Positions 44,280 through 56,444 of a stretch of DNA of 64,000 nt are shown piece after piece. Source of the DNA: Vombatus ursinus (Eukaryota > Chordata > Mammalia > Diprotodontia > Vombatidae); assembly GCF_900497805.2 (NCBI RefSeq), contig NW_020954608.1, positions 12,691,888-12,755,887 on the forward strand, written 5' to 3'. Within the stretch, counting starts at the first letter, position 1; each line of letters opens with the position of its first letter. Position numbers and translations under genes: made by a program. The notes beneath the pieces were generated by a model, which made no database searches, was not told the DNA's origin, and saw only the letters and a program-made list of their open reading frames with translations.

Positions 44280-45420
44280 TATTTTGGTAAAATATATTTT
44301 ATTGAAAATTTTTGTTGTATACCACGTACATTTTCCAACATACACCTTACCCCCCTCCCTCCTAGAAAACCATATCTTATAATAAAGTTTAAAAAGAATG
44401 GAGAATGGAGGTGGGAACAATTTAGAAAAACTAAACAATATATGGGGAAAAGTCTTACATTAAATATAGTGTTCGACACCCATAGACCCCCATCTCTAAA
44501 AAGAAATAAGATGAGATGCCTTCTCATTCTTTCTTTTTGGGCCAACTTGGTTATTATAATTTCACAGCATTGAGCTTCAATTATTTTTTTCTTGTTCTTT
44601 CACTTATATTGTTGTTGTCATTGTGTATATTATCTTCCTGGTTTCACTTACTTCACTTTATATCAATTCACATAAATCTTCTCATGCTTCTCTGTATTCA
44701 TCATATTCATCATATCTTACAGTGCAGAAATAGTCTATCATATTCAGCTATTCCTCAATCAATGGGCATTTGCTTTGTTTCCAGTTCTGTGTTGCTATTA
44801 CAAAAAATTCTTCTATGAATATTTTGTTGAATATAAGATCTTTTTATTGTCCTTGACCCCTTTGGCATATATGACTAGGAAGGGAATCTTAGGGTCAAAG
44901 ATAATGAACATTTTACCCACTTTGCCTAATTCCAAATTGCCTTCCAAAATGTTTGGATCTGTTCACATCTTTAACAATGCATTAGTGTGTCAATCTTCCC
45001 ACAATAATGCCCCCACCATTGACTATTCCTATCTTTTTGTCATCTTTCCCAGTTTTCTGAGTGTTTCTTTTATTACCAGTTATTTGAAGCATTCTTCCTT
45101 AATAACTTGCAATTCTTCTTTTGAGAACTGTTTATTCATATCTTTTGATCACTTATGTATGAGGATAGGCTTTAGGACACATAGATCTCTGTCAGTTCCA
45201 ATATATATTGGATATTAGACCTTTATCAGAGAAATTTGATGCAAAGATTTTTTTCCCAGTTGATCTCTTCTTATCCTAGTTGCATTAATTTTTTATTCAT
45301 GCTATTTATTCAAGCTTTAGCTTTTCAACTTTGTGTAATCAAAATATCTATTTTATCTTTGGTAATTGACTCTATCCTTTATTTGGTTAACAATTCAAGG
45401 GTGACAGGGAGTTCTAGGTT
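44280..45420 (-). repeat. L1 3' part: ORF2 C-terminus and 3' UTR
   Basis: The plus strand reads 'tattcctcaatcaatgggca', 'ccaaattgccttccaaaatg', 'gttcacatctttaacaatgc' and 'ttgatgcaaagatttttttc' in reverse L1 order, ending near 'ctttatttggttaacaattc'. Plus-strand frames such as 44775-45218 are antisense artefacts. It is an older subfamily than the copy at 17097. Confidence 0.85.
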
Positions 45421-45729
45421 AATTGTTTCAGTTCTCTAGACCTTTAGAAGACAAATCTTGATAGGCCCTATCAATTATCCTGGATTCAGAATTTTGAAAA
45501 TTACCCTAAATGTAATGACCTGACCTGCTAGTAAGCCATCAATGCTTCAAAATGGAGTTCCTGGAATTTTTAGGATGCACCTATCATAAACAGTATATGA
45601 CTACTCTCACGTTGGGACACAGCAAGGGTGAGTGACCATTTGATAGCTTCCATAAAAGTATTCCTCCAACCAAAATCTAGTTAGGGGAAATAGTGCTAAT
45701 TGAAATATTTAGAAAGGGACCAAATGAAA
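45421..45729. other. Unassigned
   Basis: No repeat family recognised. Confidence 0.4.
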
Positions 45730-45985
45730 TAATAAGTGTATAGCACTTTAAGGTTTGCAAAGGGTTTTGTATATATATTATCTCACTTGATCTTCATAAC
45801 AGCCTTGAAAGGTAGGTGCTGTTGTTATCCACATTTTACAGATGAAGAAATTAAGACTAGGTGAGGATAAGTGACTTTTCTGAAATCATACATCTACTAA
45901 GTGTCAGAGGCATGATTTTAATGCAGGTCTTCCTGACTCTGAGTCCAATGCTTTACCCATTGTGCCATCTAATTACCTCTTAATA
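45730..45985 (+). repeat. MAR1-type SINE, full length
   Basis: 'agcactttaaggtttgcaaa', 'tgatcttcataacagccttg', 'cattttacagatgaagaaat' and 'ctgactctgagtccaatgct' to 'ttgtgccatctaattacct' make a complete copy. Confidence 0.95.
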
Positions 45986-45989
45986 AAAG

Positions 45990-46460
45990 ATCACTTTATT
46001 CCTTTTTTTAAAAATTTATCAAGATTTTTTTTCTCCTTCTCACACCCCACTGGACAAAAAAGAAAAAGAAAACCATTTAAACAAATATGAATAGTCTATC
46101 AAAACAAATTAATACATTTGCCCTGTTCAAAATTTTGTTTTTTAGCAAGAGATGGGTAGCATTCTTCATAATCATGCTCTCCTGAATCATAGGTGATCAT
46201 TACATTGATCAGAGTTTTTAAGTCTTTTCAAATTGTTCACTTTTACAGTTTGATTGTCAGTATAAATTCCTCTCCTGGTTCTGCACACTGCACTGTGCAG
46301 CAGAACATACAAGTTTTTTCAAACCTCTGTGATACCATCTTTTTCACCATTCTTCACAGCACAATAGTTTTTCAGCATGATTTGTTTAGCTATTCTCCAA
46401 TTAATAGGTACCCCCTTAGTTTCTTGTTAGTTGCCACCTCAAAAATCTATGAAATACTGT
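45990..46460 (-). repeat. L1 3' UTR and ORF2 end
   Basis: 'tttttctccttctcacaccc', 'tggttctgcacactgcactg' and 'tagctattctccaattaata' are the complement of an L1 3' end. The T-rich left edge is the tail. Confidence 0.8.
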
Positions 46461-46521
46461 TGTTGTTTGTCCTTTGTTCTCAAAGAGGACCATGGCATCA
46501 GGAAGGTGATGACATGAAATA
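46459..46521. repeat. Marsupial repeat scrap
   Basis: 'tttgttctcaaagaggacca' then 'atcaggaaggtgatgacatg' matches a repeat common in marsupials, whose name I do not recall. Only about 60 bases remain. Confidence 0.5.
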
Positions 46522-46525
46522 TAGG

Positions 46526-48830
46526 TGATATTAAACAGATGATATCAATTAAAATTTTTAAATGAAAAATAAAACTACTTTTCTATATTAGCTATATCAT
46601 TTATGTGGCTCAGCATGTGATCAATTATTGGTGTGTTCTTAGAATGTTTGAAAAAATATATTGATCATTTGGCTTTCTCTTTATGTTCCCAAAATATGTC
46701 TTTTATATCTAGTTTGTTTAGTACTCCATTCAGCTCTGTAATTTCTTTCTTATTTCTTTTTGTTTGATTTATCAAATTCTGAGAGTTGAATATTTAAATC
46801 TTCCACCACTGTTGATTTTTGTCCATTTTTTCTTGTCATATGATAAGGGTTTCTTTAATTAATTTTATTGCAGAATTATTGCATATATATGTTTTAATGA
46901 ATGTTATCATTTTAATAAAATTTTTACCACAATAGAACATCTTTGTTTAATTCTTTTAATACTGTCTCATTTAAATCCAACTTTGTTCAAAATAATCAGA
47001 GCCACTCATGCTTTTTATAGATTTTTTTTCTGAAATTTAATAGGTTTAAACTGAAAGCTTAAAATTTCTTATGACAAAATCCAATAATTGAAAGCATGAG
47101 TGGTACTAATAATTTTGAGCAAAGTTGGAGTTTTCTGTTTTATCAATTCTATAATTATTTTTTCTATCTTATGGTTTAATCTATATGTGTTGTTAAAAAT
47201 GGTTTATATTTTCATCTATCCATATATTGGAAGGTAATATATATTTTATGATTATGATTTCTATGTACAATAATTATTATTTCAATTAACAAACTATTCT
47301 AACATTTTTAATCTGTCTTCCCTAAGTAATGATGTCATTTTCTTTAACTTAGATTTTTCTTTTCACCAAAATTGGTCATGTTGCTTTGGAATTGTTCTGT
47401 CCCCAACTCTTTCCTGTCTTTGTACAAAGGCAACACTTTAAATAGCTAGTCCCGGTCTTTTTTTTTTAACCATCTACACACTTTTTTGGAACCTCATGTG
47501 CTTTAGCAAAAACAATAATGCTCAGGGTTCTGACATATGGTTAGCAAACAATTTGTCTTTATTTCAGAAGTATGAATTATTTTAAATACTTAGATTTTTT
47601 ACTTTGAAGACTGACTATTGTGTGAAGACTTCCTTGGAGTACTCTGTAACTGAAAACTTTTTAAAGTTTAAATACTTTTCAAGTACTCATCTCTTGACTC
47701 CATATATCAAACTTTGGTGGGTAGCCATAATAATCCAGGCTCATGACATATGCTTCTTAATTTTTTCATTTATTATATTCCAATTGTCACCTTCTTTGTG
47801 TCTGCTATGATCCTGATTTTTAGTTCTTAGTGATTTATTGCTGGATTTACTTTTGCAACATGAAGAATTATTTTCCCTCTTATCTTCATAACACTGGAAT
47901 TTAATTATAACATATCTAGAAGAGTTCAATATTGGGTTTTTCCTTCTTGACATTCTGTGGTTCTTTCTATCTCTATATTTTTGTTAATTCTAGCATGTTT
48001 TCTTTGTCAATTTCATGTATTTATCAATACTTTCTGTCAATAGTCCTGAGATTATTACATCTTGACATCCTCCTCGTCTGTCACTGAAGTCTGCATATTT
48101 TCCAATTCTTTTGACAATTCAGTAATTTTCTGAGCTCCCTTTCCCAGTTTATCTGTATTGTCTGTAATTCTGTTTTCCACTGAATAAGCCTGTTATTGAT
48201 TGTTTCTATTGATTCTTTCAGGTTTTTGATTGTTTCTATTGATTCTTTCAGGTTTTCTATTATTATATGTTCTATATCAGTTGTTTTAAAAAATTATTTC
48301 CTTTTGAACGTACTAATGGCTTTTAATTCTAGCTTTAGTCCTTCTATGATTTTTTTTTACTTACTACAAATTCTTCTTTCATTTGACCTTGTGAATTTTT
48401 TCCCAGTGTAATTTTTTGTATTTTTTTAAATGTAGATTATCCATTTAGGAATATCTCTTGAGATATCTTGCACTGTCTCACTTTCTACACGTGTTGCCTT
48501 TGTACATTGTCTCTATCAATTGTTCTCTGTGTATGTTTATGTGTTTTGATAATATCAGGGTTGTTGTTTTTAAACTACTTAATCTCATTAATGTTTAAAC
48601 TTCATATTTTGAGGGGTTTTTTTAGAGATATGTGTGAGAAAACTCACTTTCTTCAAATCTTCCCTTTTACCAATATGATGAGAAAGTTCTCTACTTTCTC
48701 TTACATCCCCAATTCCATCAAACAATATTTTGGTAGGTAGATAATTTTGGATTCTTGGGTGATGTTTTATAATTTTGTATATGGTCACTTGTTTCTGGAT
48801 ATGCTGTAGGATTTTCATGTCTTTACTAAA
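46526..48830 (-). repeat. L1 5' part: ORF1 and ORF2 endonuclease
   Basis: On the minus strand, ORF1 occupies about 48330-47690: a coiled coil with NLKESIETI units, then an RNA-binding part with SRYVIIKFQCYEDK (47953-47741). The ORF2 endonuclease region follows at about 47050-46560, with NIQLSEFDKSNKKK-like sequence and the 'gctgagccacataaatgata' block. Region 48330-48830 would be the 5' side. The copy has many stops; the rest of ORF2 is deleted or lies in the 45990-46460 piece. Confidence 0.75.
48197..48256 (-). repeat. 30-bp perfect tandem duplication in ORF1 coiled coil
   Basis: A 30-base unit occurs twice without a mismatch (48197-48226, 48227-48256). It is ten codons long, so it keeps the frame and adds ten residues to the coiled coil. 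Confidence 0.95.
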
Positions 48831-48869
48831 ATATAATGAATATATGAATGAATATATGATGAATGAGTG

Positions 48870-49040
48870 AATGTATGAAAAAAATCATTTATTAATCACC
48901 TACTTGGTACCAGGGACTGTGCTAAGCCCTAAGGGATACACATGTAAAAGTGAAGACAGGGCCTACCCTTAAGGAACTTACATTCTAATAGGGGCAGACG
49001 ACACATGGAAGTGGTGACCATGAAAGAGTATTTTTGGTTT
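48870..49040 (-). repeat. L2 3' tail
   Basis: 'ggtaccagggactgtgctaa' and 'acccttaaggaacttacatt' then 'ctaatag' are the complement of the L2 3' end. Confidence 0.85.
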
Positions 49041-49044
49041 GGTA

Positions 49045-49112
49045 TATAAATATATATATGTGTATGTATATACATGCATTCATATACATATGTAATGCAT
49101 ATTTTATTCTCA
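49045..49112. repeat. TA/TG/CA simple repeat
   Basis: An irregular TATATG/CATATA tract between an L2 tail and a SINE. Confidence 0.75.
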
Positions 49113-49147
49113 CTGCATATTTGTCATATACAGATAAGTGCACATAA

Positions 49148-49393
49148 CATTCTTTGTTGTTCAGTCATGTCTGACTCTTCAAGAACTCTTTTGGGGTTTT
49201 CTTGGCAAAGATACTGGAGTGCTTTGCCATTTCCTTCTCTAGCTCATTTTACAGATGAGGAAACTGAAGCAAATAGGGTTAAGTGACTTGCCCAGGGTCA
49301 CACAGCTAGTTAAGTATCTAAGGCTGGACTTGAACTCAGGTCTTCCTGACTACAGGCTAAGCACTCTATCTGCTGTGCCTGGCTGCTCCCAAT
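49148..49393 (-). repeat. SINE with RTE-type tail
   Basis: The plus strand reads 'tttgttgttcagtcatgtct', 'cttggcaaagatactggagt', 'aagtgacttgcccagggtca' and 'gctgtgcctggctgctccc', the complement of the SINE at 23156. Confidence 0.95.
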
Positions 49394-49429
49394 ATATTCT
49401 TATTTGTATATATAAATTACATATTTTTT

Positions 49430-49965
49430 TTGCTTCTAAACCCTATTACAATAGCTTCCTAATCAGTCTCCTTGCCTCATCTCTCACCATTCCAGTTCAC
49501 CCTACAAACTGCTTCAAAGTAATTTCTCTTAAGTGCAAATATGATCAAGTGATTCCCTTACTCAACCAACTCTAGTGGCTTCCTATTGCCTCTAGAGTAA
49601 AATATAAACTACACTGCTTAGCATTTAAAACCCAAACAATCTATGTTCAACCTGTCTTTAAAGCCTCATTCAACATTGATCCCTTTCCCACACAACAGCA
49701 TCCAGTCAAATTGGTCTTCTCTTTTCCCCACATTCCATCCTCCATCCCTGATCCCCAATCCCCATGCCTTTATACATGCTAGCCCATATACCTGAAATAC
49801 ATTCCTTTATTTTACCTACAGATATGGTCCCTCTTTTCCTTTAAGATGTAGCTCAAGCAACATCTTCTGCATAATATTCTCCCTCTCAAACTAATTTGTT
49901 TTGAACTACTTTGCATATATTTGCATTTATTAACATATATTTGTTATATATATACATATATATGT
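49430..49965 (+). repeat. L2 fragment (RT end to 3' UTR)
   Basis: 'acaatagcttcctaatcagt' (the NSLLAG block), 'agtggcttcctattgcctct', 'catgcctttatacatgctag', and 'gatgtagctcaagcaacatc' follow L2 in order; the tail is replaced by a microsatellite. Confidence 0.9.
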
Positions 49966-50000
49966 ACACACATATATACATACATACATACACACAACAT
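49928..50000. repeat. TA/CA microsatellite
   Basis: An irregular (TA)n(CATA)n tract ending 'acatacatacacacaacata'. A short scrap of MAR1 3' end ('gactccaaatccagtgttct') follows at 50008. Confidence 0.85.
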
Positions 50001-50221
50001 ATGTCTTCTGACTCCAAATCCAGTGTTCTTTATCCTATGTTGTTCTGTCTAACCAGAAGGAGAAAGATACTTTCTTTTCTCTTCTTGAGTCTTGACTCTT
50101 GAATCTTCCTTCCTCCATCATATAAAACCCAGCTTGTTAATTAAGATCTAAATGGATTTATGGAGGTTAATCTGAAAACATAATCCACATTGTTTTTATG
50201 GGAATTAATGGTTGAGTGAAA

Positions 50222-50345
50222 AGGAATGTAAAAGCATTTATCAAGCACCTACTATGTACAAAGTACTGGGTTAAGTGTTGAAGATATAAATACAAAAGCA
50301 AGATAGTTCCTCCTTTCAAGAAGCTCATATTGGAATAGAAAATAG
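50222..50345 (-). repeat. L2 3' tail
   Basis: 'aagcatttatcaagcaccta' then 'aagaagctcatattggaat' is the complement of the L2 end. Confidence 0.85.
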
Positions 50346-51814
50346 GTTCTGAATTCTAGATCCTTATCTTAAAGAAGAATTCCAGGAGCACAACCCATTT
50401 GAACATAGCAGATTGATGCAATCAACCTCTATATCCTGACTAGTACTCGTCTTTTCTGTTTGGTTGCTTCACATCTCTTGTGAAAGAAGGATGACCATTT
50501 AAAGAGTACTAATGAGTTGTTGGGTTTTTTTTTTAAACAAATACTTGCTTTTCATTTTTTATGTGTTTCACTCAAAGGTTTGTAAATCAGTTGGCAATTT
50601 CTAAACAAGCATATGGTGGTGTCATTTAATTAAGTGTAAAACTCTATGCATTGTGAAATTCAATGTATGTGTGTTTTTAAGCAACTTATTTTAAATAGAA
50701 TGATTCACCATGGGAAGAAATGGACTACTTTCTCAACATGAGGTAAATGTTTTTATAATGCTTCTATGTGGAAGTAAAATGGTGTCATGGAAAAGAAGCA
50801 GGAAGATTGGAGTTTAAGTCTTGTATCTGGCACATGTTAATTGTGTTATTATGAATGTCACTTCAAACTCTCAGTGTCAGACAGGTAACTCTCCAAAACT
50901 ATGTTACATAAAAGTTACCATTCTATTTTGGTGTAGAGAATTTCCATCTTTAGAGTTTCCTACTTCAGTGAAATAATATTAGAAGAAAACCATATTTGCA
51001 ATTAAAAGCAAGTTTCTGAGAAAGAAGAGCATGGAAATGGTAAAATATAAATCTTATCTGTTCTTGCTACTCATTTGTAGCTCAATGTATCTAAAACTAT
51101 TTCCAAGTTAATGTCTATCTGATAGTCAATTTGTTAATACTGGTTAATATACTCATCTTCCATCAAAGCAGGTGCTATGGGGAAATTTAAAGGGAATAGA
51201 AGACACTTCTGCTCTCAAAGCATGTGTCATGGTAATATTAAAACAAAGAAATATAAAAATACATTGTAAAAATAATAGCTCACATATATAGAGTGCTTTA
51301 AGGCTTATAAATCAGTTCTTTAGAACAATATTAAAAGTGGTTAATGAAAAGAATAGAAAGATTATTCTACATAGGGAGATGGCATAGTTCAAAAGTTGGA
51401 ATGGAAGTGAGTGGTTTATACAAGGCAAATGGCAAATGTGTTTGTCTGGTTAGACTGAAGTGCTTGCATTAGTATATTGAAGATGAAAGTAAGTGAATAA
51501 GAGGTACAAGCTGGTGGCAGAGATTTGAATATCATCATTTGTAGTGCTAATAGAATTTCAGAATCAAGTAAAAGCTATGTTAAATAATTGTATGCATAGA
51601 GTAATGCTTGTGGAAAACAAATTAAAGTTAAGTTTAGCACCTCAAGATAGAGAGGTCAGCAAGGAGCTAGTTGTAGTAGCCAAGTATTATCCCAACTGAG
51701 CCCTTACCTATTTCTGTTCTATCCATACTCCTACTCAGTTCTTGTTTCCTCCTCATTTTGCCATGCTCTTGACATAACCTTAATAAGACAGCCTATCTTT
51801 TCCAACTTTTGATT
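50346..51814. other. Mostly unassigned; MIR scrap at 50765-50885
   Basis: 'gatggcatagttcaaaagtt' (51370) and 'agctcacatatatagagtgc' (51276) hint at old SINEs, and 50765-50885 has a recognisable MIR core fragment. The rest shows no family or gene. Confidence 0.4.
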
Positions 51815-52040
51815 CATGAACTCATGGAACTTTAGAACTGGAAGTCACTTTTGTATCATCTGGCCCACCCCCACTCCTTATCTTACATTTAAGGAAATCA
51901 AGCCCTGGAAATTTCAAGTGACTTGCCCAAGGTCAAATGACTAGTAAGCAGTAGAACTGGGGTTTGATTCAAAATCTTGAACCCAGGTACCTTGTCTCCA
52001 AGTCTAGTTTTCTTTCTGCATCACCATACTTTCCTGCTAC
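51815..52040 (+). repeat. MIR-like SINE ('ctggaaggga' type)
   Basis: 'ggaactttagaactggaagt', 'aagtgacttgcccaaggtca' and 'ccttgtctccaagtctagtt' follow the family order. Confidence 0.85.
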
Positions 52041-52254
52041 AGTAAGCAATCAGTTTATTGATTTTTTTGCTCTCTTTTAACATAACTTCCTTTTCATACA
52101 CGGTGGCTGGCATGCTTTCAAAGAGAGAGTCAGTGTCAATATATTAGGCTGCCTAGTAAGGATATTTTTCCCAGGTTTCTGAGTGGAGCTAAAGCCAGTA
52201 GAAGTGTGACACTCCTGAAAGGTAACTCATATTCTTCATGTTATAGAGGCAATT

Positions 52255-52645
52255 TTCAATTAATTCAAGTCAACAAACCTTTATTAAGCACCTAATGTGT
52301 ACACGGCACTAGCTAGGCAATGTATATGTAAAGACAAATAAAACACTCCTTGCCCTCAAGTTTCTATTCTACTGAAGGGAAATGACATGTACTCAAGTGA
52401 ATTCAAAGTATATTCAGAATTATACAGAGTGACTTCAAAAGGGAGAGAACATTAATAGCTAGGGAGAGTCAGGAAAGACCTTGTATGAGAGGCAGCACCT
52501 GAGTCATGCTTTTAAGGAAGCTAGAGATTCTATGAGGAAGGAGAGGAACAAACACATTCCAGATATGAGGGACCACTTTTTCAAAGGCACATAACTGAGA
52601 GATGGAATGTCTCAGTTAGGGAACAGCTAGCAAAGTAGAACAACT
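52255..52645 (-). repeat. L2 3' fragment
   Basis: 'cctttattaagcacctaatg' and 'ctccttgccctcaagtttct', 'gagagtcaggaaagaccttg' and 'gaacagctagcaaag' trace the L2 complement from tail into the coding end. Confidence 0.9.
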
Positions 52646-53439
52646 CTGATACAAAAGCTGCACACAGCTATGGAGTCATCACAAAGAACACCATTTTTGT
52701 ATTATCCTCTGGTAAGAGGAATTAACATTACTATTTGAACCACAATGCTACAATGTTAACAGCATCTTTAGGGTATTGTATTTTAAACTCTATTTACTTA
52801 TTTTTTTAAAGCCATAACCATAATTAGGGATTGGCTCCCACCTGAACTTACATGGCTGCCTCTATAATGTAGAGTGAGGAGTGAGTTATCATTGGAACTG
52901 GGAATGCAACAGGAGCTCTCAATCTCTCACTTCAGTGATCATAAAATAAAAAAGAAATAAAGTCTACATATGTGCCTAAAGATCCTTTATTCTAAAGAAT
53001 AAAAACAGTTGTCAACACCAAAATTTTGTAATCCTAACATCTAATGCTTCCTTTAGCTCTCATTTTTAAAAAAAATTCATTTGGACACAGAGAAATGGGT
53101 TTAGTATTTGAAGGTCACATCTATTTATGGCTGATTAATAGTACTTTTTGAAATCATTTGGTCCATCTTGACCTAATTTTTCCAGATCTCACACTTTTTG
53201 TTTAGTTAGATGTTACATCCTAGATAAAAAATGAAAGGGGGAGGAGAGAGGGAGATCAGAGGAGTAGATTCACTGCATTTTGCATTATTGTAAGAAAAAA
53301 AACCCAGCAATTTCTGCTTCCCAGGACTATCCTTGTGTCCTAAAAATCATTCCAGCCAGGTAATTGGATGAAATGTTTTTTCTTTCTTTGACTTCTTTTT
53401 CTTCATTTTTTGATGTGATGAGAATAAAGGAGACTTTTA
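52646..53439. other. Unassigned
   Basis: No repeat family recognised, and AT-rich. Confidence 0.4.
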
Positions 53440-53935
53440 TTTCTATTTTGTGTTTTTTCTAATCCCAGGACTGGCCATGTAATCAGTTATTCTGACCATG
53501 TGTCTTTATTAGAATTCAGCATGTCAGTCTGAGCTCTTATAAATCTGAGTCAGATGCCAGAAGGCAGCTGCATCAAACGGCATCTCCTATTTACCCAATA
53601 AATGATAAAGAATGTGCCCCTTCAAATAGCCCCATAATTCACAAAGAAAATATCATTTGCTCTCCTATGTGCTTTTATGGGAAGAAGGTTTCTCGTTTCC
53701 GAAATTGTGATGCAGTAAACATTCTGATGCTGCATGTATTAATCTATCAGCTTCTTTGACAGTGAGCTACCTTGCTGTTTAGACTGATAAGCTACATTTA
53801 TTCATAAGCAGAAAATGGATCCTAACTATACTCTGCAGATCCAGCAAAAATACTTTTGTTTGTGATACTGTGGGCTTAAAAGTCAAAATGGAAGTGACTA
53901 TCACTTTATCAGGTTAGTTAATAAGCAGAAATGCT
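53440..53935. other. Repeat-free stretch, candidate conserved non-coding element
   Basis: About 500 bases of even composition and high sequence complexity, lacking microsatellites and any repeat family I know, in the least repetitive part of the window. It contains recurrent homeodomain-like TAAT cores and 'acccaataaatgataaag'. No frame of useful length crosses it. Calling it conserved is inference only. Confidence 0.35.
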
Positions 53936-55329
53936 GTTGAGCTTTTCTTCATTTAATCTGTCTTCCAATACTAGAGGGATTTTTTTTAACAACTAGCTTT
54001 TTCTTCAACTGGACTGCTATAAAGCAAAGTGTATGGTGTTAAGGATGACAGAAATTTCTCTCATATCATAGACATTCAAGTATACTGTAGAGCTTGTGCA
54101 CCATGCCTGAGTGTGTGTTCTGACTTTATTAACCTTTTCTCATCGATGGTTATTGCAGTGCCACTGTTTGAGGTGTGTTTAACTGAGACATATTTTATAT
54201 TTCTCTAATTGTAATGCTATCTTGACAATGACAGTCACTAACTATAATTGCTCACACCAGTTTCCCTCAGTATCTAAAAAACACATTGTCAAAGCTGACA
54301 GTCTATTCTAACATTTAAAAAAAAATCATTGGTTCACCTGAAAAAATTTCCTCCTTTTTCACTTCTCTTCACCTCCCTGACCCTTTGACTCTGCGAAACC
54401 TCTTTGCCTAAAGGTTCCCACCAGTCCTTCCAGAACAAATACTATACATTAGCTTTTATTTTTCTGTGTGTTCCACCATTCTCCAGATCACAGGACTGGT
54501 TTGTCTTACAGTCTTGCATATATATTTATATATTTGAAGCCATCCTTCAAATCAAAATGCATACTATGAGAGGCTGCGACAAGGAAAGCAGGTTGGAAAT
54601 TTACCAAGACTTCAGTCTCTAAGACAAAAGATTTCCATTCTGTAAGACTCGATAGTGTTCCTGTGAAAATTAATTAACAGACTAATTAATTGTCTGTGAA
54701 GCATACTCAAGAGAAAAAGTCAAATGCTTAGGAGTGATGATTAGTGTATTTTGTGGGGTCTCTGTAGAAGAAATACATTTTTCTTCCATATACAAATAAG
54801 CAATTAGACCAAAAAATTTAAAAAACACGAGAAAAATGACTAAAGTTATTGAATTCTTCATCACCCACTGCTTAAGCTTTGACTTATTCTTTGGTCAAAA
54901 GAGAAGATAGAGATCTAACACAAAAATTGTTGAAAATCTTGTAATCTTCAATTAATACGGGGTAATAAGCCAATGAATTCAATCATCGATCATCTTTCTT
55001 ATACATTTTCTCTATGCTCCACATTTCTTAAAATTTTTCTGATTTTTGAGGGATGGTTATATGATGCTGGTCTCAACGTGGCACAATTCTAAATGCAATT
55101 GATATGTGGGATAGAAACTGGAGCTGTGAGTGCATAGATACAGGGAACTACTAATACAGATTGACACTTTCTCATCAACCTATAGTTTTAACTATAGGTC
55201 ACTGAGTATTTCATGGATTTGCCCAGGGTCACGTAGCCAGTATGTTAGAAATAAGACTTGAGATCTAGATATGAAGAGAGATATTGCAAGAAAATTTGAA
55301 GAACAAGGAACATAGTACCTATCAGACTT
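53936..55329. other. Unassigned; SINE core scrap at 55200-55262
   Basis: 'ggatttgcccagggtcacgt' at 55215 is a MIR/MAR1 core scrap. Otherwise this stretch shows no family and no supported gene. Confidence 0.4.
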
Positions 55330-56442
55330 ATGGATCTATAGGTTCCTGAAGAGGGCGATACCGCCCAGGCGCTAGAATGATGGAGGGTGCAGTGTAGTAC
55401 CTTTGGGTGCAATTGGGGGACATTGAATAAAAGCAAGGGGGCAGTAGAAGCACAAGAAAAAAAGAAAAGATAAGAAAATTTTGAAAAACCGTTTTTACAT
55501 GTTTCATCTGTTGTGTAACAGAGTTAAAGTTATACTGATTACATCATTTTCCAAATAAACTTAATTATAACTGAAAATTATAACTGATCAGTGGTCAAGT
55601 CTGTCAATGGATCTGAACAAGCAAGTGTTGGCAGGCAAGCATGTCATGCATTGTTGGGAAGTCCAGCATGCATTAGCAGGAATATATGCATGTAATGACT
55701 TGTTTACAATATGATATTATATGGTTACACGACTCAATATTGTGTCATCAATATTTCAATGAAGGAAAAAAATGCCATAAATTTACAATAAATTATTAAA
55801 TTTAAGATGTGTCTTTTTATTAAGAACATTCTATTAAAAACTGTTTAAGACATAAATAGAATTCAAAGTTAAAGTGGATTCACTATGCCTCAATGTCAGA
55901 AAGAAAGTTAGTTTATGTTTTTTTGTGCTTCTGTTTTCTTTATCATTAATTTACTTTTAGTTTTCAACATTCACTTCCACAAGCTTTTGAGTTTTAAATT
56001 TTCTCCCCCTCTCTGCCCACCTCCCTCCCTAAGATAGAGTGCAATCTGATATAGGCTTTACATATACATTCCTATTAAACATATTTTTTCATATTAATCA
56101 TGTTGTAAAGAAGAATGAGAACCAATAGGAGGGACCACAAGAAAGAAGAAACAAAACAAAATAGAAGAGGAGAAAAAAGAACAAATAGTATGCTTTGATC
56201 TACATTCCAACCCCATTGTTCTTTCTCTGGATGTGGATAGCATTTTCCATCATGAGACTTTTGAAGATGTCTTAGATCTTAGCATTGCTGAGAAGAGCTA
56301 AGTCTATCAAAGTTAGTAAGATGTGTTTTTTTAATATTTTTTAAAAACATTAAAGGGTTAAAGAAAGTAGATTTCCAAGGAGGGGGCACTGAGTAATTTT
56401 TTTAAAAGGGGGCAGTAGGCCAAGTAAGTTTGGGAATTTCTG
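55330..56442. mobile_element. hAT-like DNA transposon remnant, split by an L1 3' end
   Basis: The right end 'aagtttgggaatttctg' with 'gggggcagtaggcc' before it is a hAT-type terminus ('cag..ttcccaaact' on the other strand). The left part starts near 'agggcgataccgcccagg' and contains the internal sequence 'ggcaggcaagcatgtcatgc'. Bases 55913-56308 are a younger L1 piece. No transposase frame remains. The left terminus is unclear. Confidence 0.45.
55913..56308 (-). repeat. L1 3' UTR insertion with short target duplication
   Basis: 'cattcacttccacaagcttt', 'gcaatctgatataggcttta', 'ttctttctctggatgtggat' and 'gagaagagctaagtctatca' are the complement of a marsupial L1 3' UTR. 'aaagttagt' occurs at 55904-55912 and 56309-56317, consistent with a short target duplication. 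Confidence 0.75.
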
Positions 56443-56444
56443 GG

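Noticed and set aside
44516-45439. Plus-strand frames of 100, 147 and 67 codons
   Set aside because: They are antisense to L1 ORF2, and hydrophobic character is normal for the complement of this A-rich sequence.
53773-53795. Minus-strand match to the first 11 bases of miR-21
   Set aside because: Similarity stops after 'tagcttatcag', and no complementary arm is present to form a precursor hairpin.
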